DNA from: Phorcus lineatus
Lineage: Eukaryota > Mollusca > Gastropoda > Trochida > Trochidae
Length of the DNA: 64,000 nt
NCBI GenBank assembly: GCA_921293015.1
Contig: OV121086.1
Coordinates: forward strand, 30,676,254 to 30,740,253
Reading direction: 5' to 3'
Positions 62,070 to 64,000 of the stretch are shown here, in pieces. The position numbers and the translations under genes were made by a program. The notes beneath the pieces are model-generated. The model saw nothing but the letters and a program-made list of their open reading frames with translations. It was not told the origin of the DNA and made no database searches. How positions within the stretch are numbered: the stretch's first letter is position 1; the number at the start of each line of letters is the position of its first letter.

Positions 62070-62290
62070 TAAAGAGCCACTCTTTGAGGTGTTTTGTTGA
62101 AATATACCTAACTTATTTGTATTATTTATTAAAAGTACTAACTGTTGCTAAAAAAATAATTTTTATGCTTATTGGTTCATTAGAATGACAATTTAAAGTT
62201 CTAAAGCCATGATTCTGATAACAAAAAAGGACAAGATCTCTCCAAGAGTCTACTATTTTTCGAAACAGGCACTTGATAAAATTTTAGGCA
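62070..62290 (+). repeat. Partial copy of the AAAGAGCCACTC transposon family
   Basis: AAAGAGCCACTCTTTGAGGT starts a segment related to 30030-30175: a TTTGTTGAAATATACC / TTTGAGTCATATATGCC phrase, ACTAACTGTTGCTAAAAA / ATCAACTGTTACCAAAAA, GCTTATTG, ACAATTTAAAGTTCTAAAGC / ACAATATGAAGGTCTAACG. The opposite terminus was not found, so this copy may be truncated. Confidence 0.6.
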
Positions 62291-62609
62291 ATAGTGAATG
62301 AGTGAGTGATTGTTTGGGCAATATTTCAGCCATTAGCGGCTTAATAAGTAGTAAGTAAATAAGTAATATTCATATATAGAATGAAAGGTGTGGCTTTCCC
62401 TATGGCACACAGTTGGGTCATTGTCATATATTTTGCATTTGAGATGTTAATGTGCAATGTTTTTGATAAATATTGTAATTAATGTTTTAACACGTGAGAG
62501 CCAGATAATATAGCATCAAAATCACAGAGAGTCTCTCTAGAGTTGAACTTTTGCAGCAACTGCCATTTGATATACAATTGTGAACAAGTAACTATGATAA
62601 AAAGAAAAT

Positions 62610-63085
62610 CCTACCCTATTGTCTTCGGATATCGATTATGTCAACACGAGTTAATAAAAGTTTCAAATATCTAAGGCTCACTGAGAATATTTTCAATTTT
62701 GGTAAAATCTTTGATATCAGAAGACATGAGGGAGAGATTCTATTTGTCATCCATCATTTTACTATATTCTTTTCAATGAAAATTAATATTTTTTAATATA
62801 CCACTGAGGCAATGAGGTGATATCAAAGCATTGTGACGTCATCACTTGATGATATATATATGTATTGTGATGTCATCACTTGATGATATATATGTATTGT
62901 GATGTCATCACTTGATGATATATATGTATTGTGATGTCATCACTTGATGATATATATATGTATTGTGATGTCATCACTTTATGATATATATGTATTGTGA
63001 TATCATGTTGTTGACTATGTCAGACATTTTGTGAATCTACTATGTTAGGAGATATACACATGCAATATCTTCTGTGGATCGCACT
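62610..63085 (+). repeat. Dispersed repeat, copy B, with internal minisatellite
   Basis: This is the second copy of the family at 20580-21030. Inside it, a 32-34-bp unit TTGTGATGTCATCACTTGAT then GATATATATATGTA is repeated at 62831, 62865, 62897, 62929, 62962 and, partly, 62994. Each unit holds a perfect or near palindrome GTGATGTCATCAC; the first copy has TGACGTCA, an exact CRE octamer. Confidence 0.8.
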
Positions 63086-63132
63086 TTTGTAAGACAAAAT
63101 ATCTTTTTCTATGATGTTTGTAATGGGACGTT

Positions 63133-63231
63133 GGGCCTCCTTATACAAAGCCTTAAGGTAACCTTAGCGCAACATATAGAATTGGAGTTAAGGTTAACCT
63201 TAGGTTTAGGTTGCTTTGTGAAAGGAGGCCC
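63133..63231. repeat. Hairpin-forming inverted repeat
   Basis: GGGCCTCCTTATACAAAGCC and TTAAGGTAACCTT pair with AAGGTTAACCTTA and GGTTGCTTTGTGAAAGGAGG followed by CCC. The arms are about 40 bp each around a short loop. This is probably a tiny MITE; no target-site duplication is assigned. Confidence 0.7.
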
Positions 63232-64000
63232 TGGCCTTCAGTGGTCTATGACGATGCATGTAATACTTATGAAAATAAAGCTCTTGAATCATCAGTTTGT
63301 TATAGAACTTTTCCTTTGTTTGACATTAACAACAAATGTAACATAAGCTCACCATTGCATGTAGAAGTGAATCCTGAAACGTCACAGCTAGATATAGCAT
63401 ACATCTGGATTTTCATTGTTTATTGTAATATTTTTCGTTTGAAATTTCCATTGAAATTATATTAAATAGATTTGGTTTCCAGTTGTATGAATGTCTAAAA
63501 TATTTCTGTAAAACTGATTGATATTTTCTGTCAAAACAAGATGAGAGTTGGAATTTAATTTTGCCATTTGTTGAGATATATAATTTATATATATATATAT
63601 ATTAATTTTTACATCGTTCACGGTAATATTCTTTACTTGGCCATATGTATTTTGTATGTGTTTAACGTTTGTAGATGTGTGTATAAAGTTGAAAGCATGA
63701 TTATGTTTTGAGCCGAGATATAAAACTGATTTGAAATTGCCAACCCTACTTTAATTGAAACAATTTTCACAATGTATGACTTGATAGCAGTGCCTTTGCT
63801 GTTGATCAAAAGTAATCTCCAGTTATCTCCCCTGCCTCAGCAAATAACAAACTTACCTGGTAAGTAGTTCATAAATGGTAATAATAAAGGCTTTACCGAT
63901 AGGTAAAAAGAGCCATTGGCTCTGTAACTCAGGCATCATTTGATTTTTTGTAAAAGGGGCGAGAGTGTCACAAAATCTACAGATAAAACAGATAACTCAT
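63232..64000. other. Intergenic DNA, nothing recognised
   Basis: AT-rich sequence with a short (TA)n run near 63585-63601. No exon of a following gene could be supported. The short frames present have no recognisable protein character. Confidence 0.5.

Overview
This window comes from an animal nuclear genome, most likely a bivalve or other mollusc. It is AT-rich, its genes are split by introns with GT/AG borders, and it carries tRNA-derived SINEs and short repeats of a kind I associate from memory with molluscan genomes. The phylum is an inference; no species can be named.

Five protein-coding genes are recognisable. (1) 6111-7395 (+): the last three exons of a novel-type protein kinase C (delta/theta-like), followed by a 52-bp tandem repeat in its 3' UTR. 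(2) 15290-29241 (-): a complete 19-exon ATG7, the E1-like enzyme of autophagy; the joined exons stay in phase and give about 686 residues. (3) 31510-36221 (+): a complete 6-exon brambleberry/KAR5/GEX1-family nuclear-fusion protein of 527 residues, divergent from ATG7. (4) 43773-59702 (-): a complete 22-exon host cell factor 1 (HCF-1/HCFC1) of about 1589 residues. (5) 60965-61783 (+): TMEM187 in one coding exon, head-to-head with HCF-1. From memory, human HCFC1 and TMEM187 are also neighbours in Xq28, so this pair may be an old microsyntenic unit.

Layout: 1-6110 is PKC intron or upstream DNA with a decayed ~190-bp tandem array (about 2.45-4.0 kb). 7.4-15.3 kb is the PKC 3' UTR, AT-rich spacer, a TTAA-flanked MITE, SINE fragments and the ATG7 3' UTR. 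29.2-31.5 kb is the ATG7/brambleberry divergent spacer, filled by two nested inverted-repeat transposons. 36.2-43.8 kb lies between convergent genes and holds a pogo/Tigger-type element with a short CENP-B-like ORF. 61.8-64 kb contains only repeats.

The most striking observation is in HCF-1. At the place where vertebrates carry the OGT-cleaved HCF-PRO repeats, this protein has 18 tandem ~15-residue Cys/Gly/Thr/Pro units (two CGT triplets each, about 36 cysteines, almost no Glu). The nucleotide copies differ mainly at synonymous positions, so the peptide repeat looks selected. Other notable items are a 29-copy 21-bp minisatellite in an ATG7 intron that stays in frame with the upstream exon; a decayed copy of ATG7 exon 18 and a candidate poison exon in another ATG7 intron; and four ATGGCGGC (YY1-type) motifs spaced about 195 bp across the HCF-1 start and first intron. 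Exon borders were read by eye from splice consensus, phase and family similarity; no alignment was run.
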